Source: Ligula intestinalis (taxonomy: Eukaryota; Platyhelminthes; Cestoda; Diphyllobothriidea; Diphyllobothriidae). From it: DNA of 64,000 nt. The notes beneath the pieces were generated by a model. The model searched no databases. It was not told the origin of the DNA and saw only the letters and a list, made by a program, of their open reading frames with translations. The position numbers were made by a program, and so were the translations under genes. Of this stretch, positions 44,471 through 54,859 are shown one piece after another (within the stretch, counting starts at the first letter, position 1; each line of letters begins with the position of its first letter). The stretch is taken from contig JAYGXS010000005.1 in assembly GCA_036362985.1 (NCBI GenBank), positions 2,744,039 to 2,808,038 on the forward strand, written 5' to 3'.

Positions 44471-45591
44471 TCTGCCATTAGGATACAAATAAAAGACGAA
44501 CGTAGATAATGTGAGTTCTAAAACGATCCAAATTATGCTGAATGCACCAGATCTGTAAGCGAGCAGCAGGTTTTCACAGCAGGACCAAAAATATGCAAAA
44601 ACGAAAGTTATTTATCGCCAATATTTCGTCAAGATGGCCCAAACATACATTGGGGTAAGGTTTGGCTTTTTTGCAGTTGTGTTCTGTTTTGGCTCAGACT
44701 GGCCAAACAATAGACAACCATTCACATTTGTTTATGGTATTGGATCTATTAGCCTTAAATGTGAGTTTTTGTGTTGTTAAACAACAATGATAAATTGAGC
44801 TGTAGCGCTCAATATGTGTTTTGCAGGACGTTTTACGCATTTATGAACTGCAGATTTCTGAAACCTGACTCAATTAACTCTGTCCACACACGGGAAGATT
44901 GAGGAATCAAACACACATGTGATGTGGTTTAATTAGTTTATTGGGTTGAGTTGAGGCGCAAAATACAGATGACTCTAACTGAATTCTGTTCATGTCCGTA
45001 TAGTGGGAGAAACATTAGGCAGATGTGGACGAAATCCAGCGTTCATTGCTATCAAAGAAATTTTTACGATATTAAATGATGAGGAAAAAACTTTCTTGTT
45101 TTTGCATGTTCAACTATAAAAAATGCATGAAGAACAGGAACATTTTAATTATTTTTTTTACTAAACAAAAAGTTTTGTACACATAAGATCAAGCATTTTT
45201 GTTGGAAATAAAGATGAATTGGGTTTAAAATTTTTTTCTTTACAAGTCTGTTATATTTTGTGCCCCAAATATAAGTAGATAAGTAACAAGAGACCAACAT
45301 GTGTTTTAGTACGCCAGAATTACCGGTCCTATTTTACTTTACATGAACGCCCGCGGCATTAGATAAGTTTTCTTGATAACACTGTTAATGAACTTATTCA
45401 TTATGTTGTCAAAATATCGAAGAAAATGAATGGATATAAAACAGAAACATGCAAATGGAACAGGAACAGGCAAAATATTATCATGTTTAAAAAACACAAA
45501 GGATATATTCGGTCACTCTGTACTTTAACCATAGATCATCGGGGAAGTTCAACTCACAACTTTTGATTAACAACGCAAGCATTCGTTGTAA

Positions 45592-46147
45592 TTAAAAAGG
45601 AGCGTTAGCAATGACAGATTCAGCAATGGTGTTCTCCCACTGATTTTCATCTTGACGCAGACCACGCCTCGCACAGGCTTCTCTGTATGTAGAACACAGA
45701 GAACCGTCAACCGTCGTTAGATCTTCAAACGATGTTGGACCTTTCATTTCAAGGAGTAGCATTCGTAAGTAGAAGCATTCTTTTTGAGAGGGGTGAACAG
45801 TGTAAATTCTGCCAATTTTCACATCATACTTGATGCTCGGATGTTTGTCAACTGAAATACACACCTTTCGTTGGGCTAACTTGTTTTTAATTTCATTTGT
45901 AGTATGAGGGGGCCTGAATGGACAAAAGTGTCTTAGTAAACACATCTTGCTGGCACAATTTGAAGAAAGCAGTTAAAGTTGTATCTTTAGGATTTTGAAG
46001 CTGATCCAAGAGGAATCCTTCCGTAAATGAAATCCGTTGGCCATTTTCCAGGTGGACGCTTAAGTGGTTAATGGCCGGAAAACGATTATAGATATCACAA
46101 CCAAAGAGTCTACAAAATACCTCATTGCTGCTGATGTATCTGCCCAT
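45592..46147 (-). pseudogene. Helitron Rep-to-helicase linker
   Basis: Two overlapping frames (46,147-45,893 and 45,945-45,592) give GRYISSNEVFCRLFGCDIYN, INHLSVHLENGQRISF and TTLTAFFKLCQQDVF. After a frameshift they give NKLAQRKVCISVDKHPS, GRIYTVHPSQKECFYLRMLL and KGPTSFEDLTTVDGSLCSTY. These are the conserved blocks between Rep and helicase. The helicase itself (Walker A) is absent and the sequence leaves the family after ESVIANAPF. Confidence 0.75.
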
Positions 46148-46450
46148 TTCATACTGGGTAATCTCATCATTGTTGTAACGGTGGTTGACAGATTACATTG
46201 CGGCATTGGATCCCTTGTTGATGTACTATCAGACGTACTTGATGGGCTTCGCTGAGTTGCCAAATTCAACGTTGATGTGGGCGTTGAATACTTTTGACAG
46301 AAAGGGGCAATACGTCACAATCCAATGGTTATCAATTACCACACCACCGTTTCGCCTTTCATTGATAACTGCTTCGAATCCGCCAATCTCAGGTTGTTTA
46401 CTTCTATAGAGAGGTTTACCATCCCCACCAATCTGAGTTGCATCTAGAAA

Positions 46451-46693
46451 TCACTTGGGATATCTCTTGGTACATTTTCCATCCTTCGTGCAAGGGCTGT
46501 TAGGATTTATCTGACCGCATGGGCCATGCAACATGTAAGTTTTGATCGTTTCAAACAGGACAGGGTCAGCGTTTTGCTCCAGCATCTCTGCGCATATAAA
46601 TTTGTCGACATTGGAAGAGTGTAATCTTTTCTTTAGCCAGACCAACATATGAGCGTGGGGAAATTCTCTCTTTTGCCACTCAACAATGTGCAT
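46451..46693 (-). pseudogene. Helitron Rep catalytic segment
   Basis: The frame begins MHIVEWQKREFPHAHMLVWL. PHAHMLVWL contains the two-histidine (HUH) motif that coordinates the metal in rolling-circle Rep nucleases. HGPCGQINPNSPCTKDGKC and KRYPK follow, matching the Cys-containing segment of Helitron Rep proteins. The catalytic tyrosine region farther on (SYYK at 45,895) is near a frame change. The segment is open over 80 codons, and frameshifts separate it from both neighbours. Confidence 0.8.
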
Positions 46694-47095
46694 GTGACAT
46701 TAAACATCACCAAAAATTTTGAATTTTGTGATGAGTCTCATCATGGTTTTCAACTTAAGCTGGAATACCCCCACGGAATAATTATGGCGATCCTGTGGCA
46801 TTTGACCGGGGAACAACTCATTAGTAATTTCAGGCCACGATGGGTTGCAGTTAAATGTAATGAATAGGTCATGTTGACCATAATGCCTAACGTAAACCAA
46901 CACATCTTGGGTTTTCTCATGCATGTAGCGAGGAGACCCAGTGGCTTGACGGCAAGATGAAACGTTGACCACGACCAGCACCATTACCACCATCAGAAAG
47001 GATATTGTCTCTAAGGTGGATGTAGTTTTCCACGCGAAGTTCTTTCTGGTGTGTGTGGAAATAGCAAAGGCGTTCTGTTTCCATTTTGGCAAACA

Positions 47096-47760
47096 TATTA
47101 ACAGCCAACGCACTTAGACAAAGAAAGCAAATAGAACCAATAAAAACGGGAAAAGATTGTAAGTGATAGGGGGGCAAGGCGAAGAAGAGCTAAATGCAAC
47201 ACACCGAGAGGTACAGAACAGGTACGGAGCAGGGTTGCGGACAAATATATGCATGACATTTTATTCCACATTGTGAACTGTGTGCCTCACTACACTGGCA
47301 TATATGTCAGTAAAGTTTCAATGACTGCAAACAAGCGCAACTCTCCCTGTCAATAAAACGTGCTCGTCATACGCAAAAATAACTAGGGAATAACATGACA
47401 ACATATTTGTAATCTACACATGCAAAGGGCTCGAAAAAAAAAGTTGGAAAATAATAATGATTTTTTCGTCAGAATCGTGGCTTCTTATAGAAGTAGAAAT
47501 AAAACAGACAGCAAGGCTTGCCGCAAAACTGCACAAAATAAATTGGAAACAATAGCGAAATAGGTAGAAATTCAACACCCAGACAGACATCGGCCAAAAA
47601 ACAACTGAAGGACGTCGTTCGAAGACGGCACTGGTATTGCTTGTAATTTTCAAGAAAGGAAATCTCGAACTTAAGCTTTATTATCTAAAACGAATTGCCT
47701 ACAATCAGATGCTCTAGTAAATGGACTCCCTAGCATCTATATGGTGTTGACACTCGTTAA
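47096..47760. repeat. repeat units next to Helitron (A-C-B order)
   Basis: Block A (47,096-47,265) abuts the Helitron edge at GCCAACGCACTTAG. It is followed by C (about 47,450-47,510) and B (about 47,645-47,720). All are in the same orientation as in the 43-44 kb set but in a different order, as expected for a permuted tandem array. The Helitron sequence begins within a few bases of the start of A. Confidence 0.5.
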
Positions 47761-47779
47761 GTAACGTGCAGCGACCGCT

Positions 47780-50030
47780 TACTGAGGTCGCTTACCCAGC
47801 TCCTGTTTGCGTCTCATTTCTCAAACTTTGACAAATAAGTTCGTTGAACTGTCGTTTAACGATTTTCAATGAGTGTGAATACCACTTTACATAAACCAGC
47901 AAGCCAACGATTACTTGACGCAATGTTTAGGGTGCTGCACTCCGACAAATAGGTCGCGAGCACGAGCCTCGCACGCTGCATCAGTCTGCTGACAACGGCT
48001 AGCTGCTAGGGCTGTTTAAAACATTCTCGAGACCCTGGGCAGAGCGGTAAGGTGAACGTTTATCAATAAGTATATTCTCCAACAGTTGCACTTGGCCGTT
48101 AAAATCACAAATATGTTTGAAAGTGGTGCGATTGCATCCAGGTAGGGGAAAGTACAACATGAGCATGGCAATCATTAGGAAATATTGATCATTTCAATAA
48201 ACGAAGAAAATATGTGTTGCATGATTAGATTCACAAATCCTTTCTTTGCTATTAATTAAACAAACCTGATCACGTATTACAACTATTAATTGTAAAAACA
48301 TTTGACAAAATCCTGATGTGTTTCTATTTCTGCAGACCTACAGAATATTAAAGGATAATAACTTTACAACATCTTGCAGATAAACGCGTTACAAGAAGAA
48401 ACTTTTTTTAAACAAAGGGTCATATTTTGAAAGGCCTGTCAGTGTCATTTGCATTTAAATAGATTTGGCTGATAAAGGCGTGACGTTCAAAGCGGTTTAT
48501 CACTAAAGCGTCACGAGAAGAAAAGTCAAATATTCAATGGCCTGTGTGTGTCGATTGAATTCAACAGAATTGACACAGGAAATTATATAACGTATATTTT
48601 GCGTTTACTAATGGAGTGTTTTTAGCTTAATTCATCTGTGGTTTTTGCTCAAGTAAAAGCTCCTTAACTTTCAGCGCATTACAGTATTTTTTCCCGCCGC
48701 TCAAGCACCTGACAGATTGCGTTATATGTTCTGTTTTTCAAAGGTAAACCAAAGAACACAATGGACATTTTTGTGTGCTTTTTCAGCTGCCTGAAAACCA
48801 CAGACAGTATACCTGCGTCCAGCGTTAATGACTACCCTTTTTCGTTGCTTAATTATTTTTTACCATGATTTGAAATATGATAAAAAATGGTCATATAGGT
48901 GCTGGAAAATTGCTGAAGCCGTTTGGATTTGGCGCATTTTTTCACTGCCACGTAACCAAAAAAGTAAGTGGGGTCCTTAAATTCTTGCGCAATGAGTGTC
49001 TTTATGATGCATATTTTGTCACTTACTTTACAAATAAATTTCCCTTGACCTTGAGGACATCTTATACCCTTGTTGCCATAGAATAAATAAGAATTCCTGG
49101 GGTCTTTAACCAAACGCTCTCTAAGACTTCATCAGGTTTATCTACAAGCCACCAACAGTAGAAAGAGCAGGCAGTTACTGGTTAAGCACATTACCAAGAA
49201 TCTACCATTGGTCACCATTTGGATTTTAGTCAGGACTGTTTGGTCCTGCAGAGTGCTGATGCTTTGTGAAGGTATCTTTCCGCGTTATCTGGGAATGCCA
49301 GTACTTTTCCGTCATGAAAAGTACACTCGTAGCTTATGCAAGCTCACCGCTTCCCGCAGCCTCTATCATACTCATGCTTCAAGATCCATCCGATGACTTC
49401 CGCGACATCAAAATCCCAGACACGGCATTTTACGGGTTGAACCTACTTTGAATTCATGTCAAGCCATAGTAAACACTGTTTTATCAGGAAAGTTGTGTAT
49501 GTCCGCTGCTAGAAAGCCTTGACGATCATGTGCGTCTTTAGAGCAAACCAAAAGAGATTGTGCACATTGATGGGCTCTAGCGTGCGCTCGTGTCAAGCAA
49601 TGAGTTCGCGGGAAGACGTAGGAAAACGAGATTTCTTGCAACGATTGACACAGAAGGTGTGGGGTGTGTTTCCCGCGCGATTACACAAAAGTTAGATGAA
49701 CGAAAGGCACGGACTACCACATTGCTTATATTATATCTATTTCTCATGTTTTAGAAACGTCAGCAAAAATACAATTTGGTCTCAGCACTTGACACGCTTT
49801 GTCTTACTCTTCCGGGGATGATGAGCACGACATTTATCATTCTGTACAAAAATTTCTTGCCAATAGATCAAAAATCAATGGCATTGAGGAAAACATAAAA
49901 AGTTCTGGCAAATATTTTATTCAAACACAGTACATAACTTTAAAAATGCCAAATAATATTGGGTTACCCTCTTTAGACCACTAAAAAACTACATTTCCGT
50001 TAAATAAATATGTTCGAACAGCGTAAGGAC
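47780..50030. other. AT-rich stretch, no supported gene
   Basis: A minus-strand frame at 49,120-49,027 (LVKDPRNSYLFYGNKGIRC, then PQGQGKFICK before GTAAGT) looks a little exon-like, but its acceptor is poor. I see nothing else. Confidence 0.35.
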
Positions 50031-50147
50031 GCTCTATCGGCGTATAAAGACACACTGCAGCGAACAAGAAGATACAGTTGGCGAGGTAGAAAACCTTCAA
50101 TGGGTGTTTAGAGAGACTGGCGACCCGAGTTACTTTGCAACCGCTGC

Positions 50148-50840
50148 TTGCGTAAAGGAGATGGCCAACAAAAGCGCACCGACCCCAAGATTTGGCGTTC
50201 GATCTTGTGCGTCAAAAACGTATCAAAAGCCGTCGGCCACCTTCTCGCTCCACTTGGAGTTGGAGTCGCACATAGGCCGGAGGCAAGCATAAGGGCGTCA
50301 GACAATGAAGCTGAAAGACCCACTGCTGCGGCAAAAACATCTGGGGTCGTCTACAGGATCTGGTGTAGTTGCCGTCAAAACAACTATGTCGGAGAAACTG
50401 GTAGACGTCTGAAAACGCAAACTGCCAAACACGTGGCGCTAGTGCGGCTTAATGATGCCAATTCTCAAGTTGCGGCTCAGTTGACGTCACCCGGCCACAC
50501 GCTTAAATTTGATGACGCCGAAATTCTCGCGAAAGGTGAAAATCGGTTGAGCCGTGAACTACTTGAGTCATGGTTCATGGGCCCCCAATCCATAAACAGG
50601 TACAACGATTTGCCCAACCCTTATTCAATGCTGAATTTCAATTTGGCCGAAGCAAGTAGAACCAGCAGGCCACCGCCTCATCCTACGGCAAAACCGGAGA
50701 ACCAGATGGCCGAATTATCATCACGCTCGAGCCCACTTCCCGTTATTAAATTTGAGCAGGTCAGAGTCCTCGTGCCATCCAAAATCTACCCAAGCGCAAG
50801 AAGAGAATTAACGTTAATTGTCACTGCATGTTTGCAGTAA
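50148..50840 (+). CDS. PLE GIY-YIG endonuclease ORF, intact frame
   Basis: This 230-codon frame is the longest clean element ORF here. IWRSILCVKNVSKAVGHLLA and PLGVGVAHRPEASIR (residues about 16-50) are the linker. SGVVYRIWCSCRQNNYVGET and GRRLKTQTAKHVALV (65-99) are the GIY-YIG entry with its CxC pair, and NRLSRELLESWFMGPQSINR (about 128-147) is the C-terminal catalytic half with Glu. A low-complexity C-terminus follows. The intact frame suggests a young or constrained copy, but without an RT in frame it is not a whole element protein. The true start is unknown because the frame continues from truncated upstream sequence. Confidence 0.7.
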   Translation: MRKGDGQQKRTDPKIWRSILCVKNVSKAVGHLLAPLGVGVAHRPEASIRASDNEAERPTAAAKTSGVVYRIWCSCRQNNYVGETGRRLKTQTAKHVALVRLNDANSQVAAQLTSPGHTLKFDDAEILAKGENRLSRELLESWFMGPQSINRYNDLPNPYSMLNFNLAEASRTSRPPPHPTAKPENQMAELSSRSSPLPVIKFEQVRVLVPSKIYPSARRELTLIVTACLQ

Positions 50841-50906
50841 TGACTGTATCCTGTAAATACTGCAATCTTCTGTGCATACTTAACCTTTCTGCTACTGTCA
50901 ATGTAT

Positions 50907-50936
50907 CTGATGATGAAAACGCGACAGATGTCGAAA
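50907..50936 (+). ncRNA. hammerhead-like core in PLE family 2 3' UTR
   Basis: CTGATGA (50,907-50,913) and GAAAC (50,933-50,937) are both perfect. The 19 bases between pair poorly, so stem II has decayed. After the core, ATGTG-AATAAA-CATAT can form a small stem that encloses a possible poly(A) signal. The motif starts 67 bases after the ORF stop. Confidence 0.4.
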
Positions 50937-51070
50937 CGTCATGTGAATAAACATATTGTCCCAGCGATCGAGTCTTCTCCTGCCTCTCAATCGCTTCCTA
51001 TGACACGCATGTTTTTTGGATCTGTAAGTGTTCAAGTGTTGTTGAATAAATTTTCCAATCTTAGCTTGGT

Positions 51071-51493
51071 CTACCCGACAACCATGAAGCACTCGGGTGT
51101 GCCACAAACATCTTCTTGAACCATTATGATACGAAATATATCGAAAATACAGGAACCTTTGTCATTTTCGTCACATCCTTCAAAGAGCGAAGCAGGAGGT
51201 TTGATGATATAGGCCAAGTTATATTGAGATTGACGTTTTGTACATTTGTTTGTTTCCATCATCATAGTAAGTAGGTGATTTTTCCTCTTTGCCGGAAATG
51301 TTTTAGCTTTGCTGCATGTCTGATATTTTACCCATGCTCGACGCACGAATTTTAACCTGCTTTTTCGTTGCTGACTCTCCGTAAGGTAAACCGCTGGTAG
51401 ACTCGTTTTACCTTTTTGCCCTCCGACTGTCGTAATTGTTGGTATGCCAGCATGCTTAGCGACCAATCCCTTTTCCACCAACGGACGAATCAC
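51071..51493 (-). other. unrecognised 140-codon frame
   Basis: The frame is Lys/Arg- and Thr-rich with SLPAVYLTESQQRKSRLKFV and VRRAWVKYQTCSKAKTF. It might be a degraded N-terminal region of a transposon protein, but I recognise no conserved block. It lies directly after the PLE on the opposite strand. Confidence 0.2.
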
Positions 51494-51953
51494 CTGTTTC
51501 TGCTCGCGTTTGTTGATGTCAATTTCATGTGTGTGCCGGTGACGTACGCTTCTACGATGGTAACGTGGTTCATGGCTGACTCCTCTTCTAGTATCCTCTG
51601 ATGTCAGTTGTGGTGCACACTGATGGTTGCTTTGCCGTCCTGTTGGCTTTGCTCAAAATTATTCAAGCCACCAGCGTACGACCTAGAAAGCGGGAGGAAA
51701 GTCTATGGCCCTTTTATATGTGCCAGTGTACTCCTAAATTTTTAAAAATAACTTGAAATATTCTGTGTGAAAAAATATTCATTTTTCAGGAGAGCCTGAG
51801 CAAATAAGCGAACAGGAACATTTCACCTGCTTAAATGCAATAGTTCAATCAACGTAGTTAGCAATGAGTTAGATCACCTCGGCGTAATGCACTTCAGAAC
51901 CCACCTTGCAAACAAATGTAGAGAACGCATTGGCCTAGAGCAGCAGGACTCAC

Positions 51954-52367
51954 AGGAAACTGACAGTGATGCGTGGGAGATCTGCTGCCATAGTCGTCGT
52001 AGTAGGCAGCTTCATCCTTGTCAGCAGCATCTGGGATGACGAGAGAGCCGGCGCAGGTGTGTCGCAACTTCTCAAGATCACTTCGCTCAACAGGTAGGTC
52101 CGAGAGCAAGGAACCTGCGGGTATACCCAACAGATTGGCCAGATTGACAAAGGAGAGCATGCTGGTGAAGGCGGGGGGTGGTTGTAGGGGAACAACGGCT
52201 AGATGCCCCACCACGGAGCGAGAGCAGAATGTCGATATCGGACTTGCGCGAGAATTTGAAGAACGTGCCTTGAAATTCTCGATGCGAAAGGCAATTGCCT
52301 CCTGTGCCACTACACTGCCGAGGCCATCAGTCGCCCGGACGATGCACAGATTCGCCCAATTGCCGGT
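51954..52367 (-). CDS. candidate host internal exon, 138 codons
   Basis: On the minus strand a strong acceptor (TTTTCTCTCAACCTCC, then CCAATCCCTTTCTAG) is followed at 52,367 by an open frame. It reads TGNWANLCIVRATDGLGSVV, AQEAIAFRIENFKARSS, GHLAVVPLQPPPAFTSML and SFVNLANLLGIPAGSLLSDL, then PVERSDLEKLRHTC, LVIPDAADKDEAAYYDDYG and HHCQFP. It ends at 51,954 before a strong donor, CCT|GTGAGT. The exon is exactly 414 bases, phase 0 at both ends, and its codon use and GC content differ from the flanks. I do not recognise the protein. Neighbouring exons of the same gene were not found. Confidence 0.55.
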
Positions 52368-52699
52368 CTAGAAAGGGATTGGAGGAGGTTGAGAGAAAAT
52401 AGTGAGGTAAGAGAGGAGGATAGGTAAAGACTGGGTCTAAGCGATAGCCTGGGATATGCACAGGTTGCAGAGAGTGAAACGACCTTCGGCGAAGGTTACC
52501 TGCGCACTTAGCAGCAAGGGGTATCGAGTTTGGCAAATGAGCTGTCAAGAATCCGCCTCGCTTGTATTAACAGAGTGCGCTGACTGTTTAATGAAGTCCT
52601 GTGGAGCACGATATCAGCACTGTGACACGGTGAGTGCCACCGCGCCCGGCTGTTAGGTTCTTGGGCTCAAGCGCTGTAGGATTCAACCTCGAATATGCA

Positions 52700-53880
52700 A
52701 TCCAAGTGGCCGCTACGTACCGGCCCGTAATCAAAATAACAAGATAACTCCCTCAATATAGAGGTAGTTGCGCTATTTCAAAGAATAATCGAAGCATGAT
52801 GCAAGAAAATCCGCACAATGGTGGTCAGGGTGTCAACTACTACCCCATTATCGTGTAGGATTCAACAGCCAAAGTTTAACCCAATCCATTGGGCGGTGTA
52901 TGCGCTGATACGAATAACAGTGGGAAGCGTGTATGTTTCAACTCAAATTTTATAGGTTACGGATAATTCACACAACATTAATGAAAACGTTCACGTTCCA
53001 GGTATTATCATGGATAAGCAGGAACGATACTCGAGAACCGGATTAATTTTTTCAATATCCTGAGCATTTGAACTCCCACAGAAGTTGATCTTTAGAAATA
53101 AGAAAACCGAACAAAGAAGTGGTATTTGATCGTGTGCGTACAGCCATTTTTTGTTCCTGAATGCGCGATCCAAGCATCCGTTAAGTGTGGCATGTGTGCT
53201 TGAAAGGGCAGCGTAGGCATCGGAAGTGACATACGCCATTGATCACAAAGAAATTGATCCAGTGTTTAACAATACCTATTTCTTATACTCACACACAAAA
53301 ATGCTGGCTTCTGGAGTACCCCGAGACTATATACACCATTAGTATAACATGTACGCATGGGCAAGTTCGACACACATTCAAAGTATCATTTCTTCCGAAA
53401 TGCATTTCTGTGGAATTTTCGCTACTTCTCAGTCCTGGGTGGATATTGGAATCTACAGTTAACGATTTAAAACCAGTACGGACTAACACCCTCTGACTGT
53501 GTCACCTCCCCTCACACTGGAGTTAGTCATGAAGGTGGCACAGATTGCACGTTTCCAGGAAATATGTATAACGAAAACAGGATTATTGTTTGCCATCCAC
53601 AGGATAAGCGATACAAGTATGTCTATTGTAAAAAAAGTTAAAATGAATATGGGGAATCGTCGTACGAAAGGCCGCAACGAGCTTACTGAGGTGTCATAAT
53701 TTGGCAAATATTCTTATTTTACCATTAAAAATCTTATTGCTCAAACGCGTTTTCAGCAATTGCTCCTCAAGACAGTACAATTGCAGGGAATACAATGGAA
53801 AGTTTTATGCAGTAATTAAATTTTCCTGGGGTAGGGATGGAAGTAAAGGGTTATTGAGGTGTAATGCGTTAAATCGGTGT
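52700..53880. other. no supported gene
   Basis: Several 60-85 codon frames lie on both strands (52,991-53,239, 53,239-53,496, 53,499-53,699), none with motifs or clear splice contexts. Confidence 0.35.
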
Positions 53881-53889
53881 TCACTCGTC

Positions 53890-54300
53890 TCATGCATGTA
53901 GGCGCCGGTGTGTTGAGGACGCTGGACCCGGCACGCATGAAAGAGGGGACAACGATTTCCTCATGAATTGCAAATGCTTAGGCTGTGTCGGCGCCTGAAA
54001 AATTACTGAAAAGGCCTCTCTGGTGTTAACGTGGCAGTTCGTATCAACGGTGCGAAAACTGAACCTAAAATCCATAAAATTTTCCGTTTGCCGAGCCAGG
54101 CTAATATGTGTACGCTTACCCAATATATCCCGCTCCATAGGAGCAGGTGAAGGAATAAATTCATCTCCTAGGGAAGGAAGTGTTATGAATAAAACATTTT
54201 TCGGTGGTTGCAGCGGTGGCCCCTGTGACAGTGTCCTTGATGTTTCGATGGATAAACCTGTCTGGAGGAATTGCTGAAAATATATGTTGATCAACCTGAC
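53890..54300 (-). mobile_element. PLE family 1 fragment (linker to GIY-YIG)
   Basis: The minus strand reads QFLQTGLSIETSRTLSQGPP, then LQPPKNVLFITLP, the linker block (KDLFIRLPF in copy A). A frame shift follows. At 54,155-54,112 the second frame reads IYSFTCSYGAGYIG, the nuclease entry; the open frame reads the same bases as EFIPSPAPMERDILGK. It is a short, broken fragment without RT. Confidence 0.6.
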
Positions 54301-54684
54301 TTCCTAACTGCTTTATAGTTCAAACTACTGCGTGTCGTGTTCACGTCGACTTGTAAGTAATAAGAACATCCAAGGCATTCACTGTTGATTATTTTTTTTA
54401 AAAAGCAAAAGGAAACGTCCGAAATGTCGTCATTTAATGCTTTGTTATCAATATATTCTGAGAAGTGCCTGTATGTACCACAAAACAAGACAGAAGGATA
54501 AAAAACCAGGCCAACATAAACTTTAACTATAATCTTAACCTAACTTTGGGCCATAAATTCCCTGGCATTGAACCTAAAGCATGGTTTCGTATGCAGTCTT
54601 CCTGTCGAGGGGTTACAGGAACAGGTATTACTCAATCGCACACTTTGTGCTCGTTTTAAGCTGACATTATTTCAATTTTTACAG

Positions 54685-54849
54685 GAAAGTTACAAAAAAT
54701 TCAATCAGAAATTTCAGGAGAACATGCGCATACCCTGGATAAATTCTTATAGGGCCAATTATATCTATGTGGGAAGGCGTAAACGGTTCATGCTTCCGCC
54801 TGTTACCAAATCAAAGCCCTCCCCTATTCCCATATATAATTTCCTGTAA
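54685..54849 (+). CDS. candidate host terminal exon
   Basis: A good acceptor (ATTATTTCAATTTTTACAG) is followed by ESYKKFNQKFQENMRIPWIN, then SYRANYIYVGRRKRFMLPPV, then TKSKPSPIPIYNFL and a TAA stop. The Lys/Arg- and aromatic-rich sequence is very protein-like, and the frame is open until the stop. It would be a last exon of about 55 codons. The frame is also open upstream of the acceptor, so the boundary is not certain. No AATAAA is visible soon after the stop. I do not recognise the protein. Confidence 0.4.
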   Translation, partial: ESYKKFNQKFQENMRIPWINSYRANYIYVGRRKRFMLPPVTKSKPSPIPIYNFL

Positions 54850-54859
54850 CCATGACCAT

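Larger units (their letters stand above)
45592..47105 (-). mobile_element. Helitron fragment (Rep domain, truncated)
   Basis: The minus strand encodes a Helitron replication protein in pieces. LAVNMFAKMETERL and YIHLRDNILSDGG occur at 47,100-46,990. GSPRYMHEKTQDVLVYVRHY and DLFITFNCNPSWPEI (46,940-46,820) are the conserved segment before Rep. VEWQKREFPHAHMLVWLKKR (46,690-46,630) matches the HUH-type block, with HGPCGQINPNSPC after it. GRYISSNEVFCRLF (46,140), NGQRISFTEGF and GRIYTVHPSQKECFYLRMLL (45,815) continue to GPTSFEDL. It stops near 45,592 before the helicase. Several frameshifts and a TAG-type stop break it. Confidence 0.85.
50040..51015 (+). mobile_element. PLE family 2, best-preserved copy
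   Basis: A plus-strand fragment of the second PLE family: a linker (about 50,130-50,330), the GIY-YIG endonuclease (50,340-50,600), a C-terminal tail to 50,840, and a 3' UTR with the hammerhead-like motif (50,907-50,936), AATAAA and TTGTCCCAGCGATCGAGTC. The end is near 51,015 (CGCTTCCTATGACACGCAT). The RT is missing, so it is 5'-truncated. It serves as reference for the fragments at 1.9, 3.3, 6.5, 10.9, 12.2 and 14.3 kb. Confidence 0.8.

Noticed and set aside
49027..49120. Minus-strand exon with LVKDPRNSYLFYGNKGIRC
   Set aside because: The donor GTAAGT is good but the acceptor lacks a pyrimidine tract and the frame is stopped just upstream. Noted only in the spacer entry.
51071..51493. Helitron N-terminal region
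   Set aside because: The frame is basic and near a transposon-rich area, but no conserved Helitron block could be matched.
52018..52371. 117-codon plus-strand frame
   Set aside because: It is the antisense shadow of the minus-strand exon candidate, which has proper splice sites on its own strand.
52500..52620. Upstream exon for the 52 kb gene (GCTCCACAG to GCGCAG|GTAACC)
   Set aside because: All three frames have stops or a phase that does not fit the 52,367 exon.
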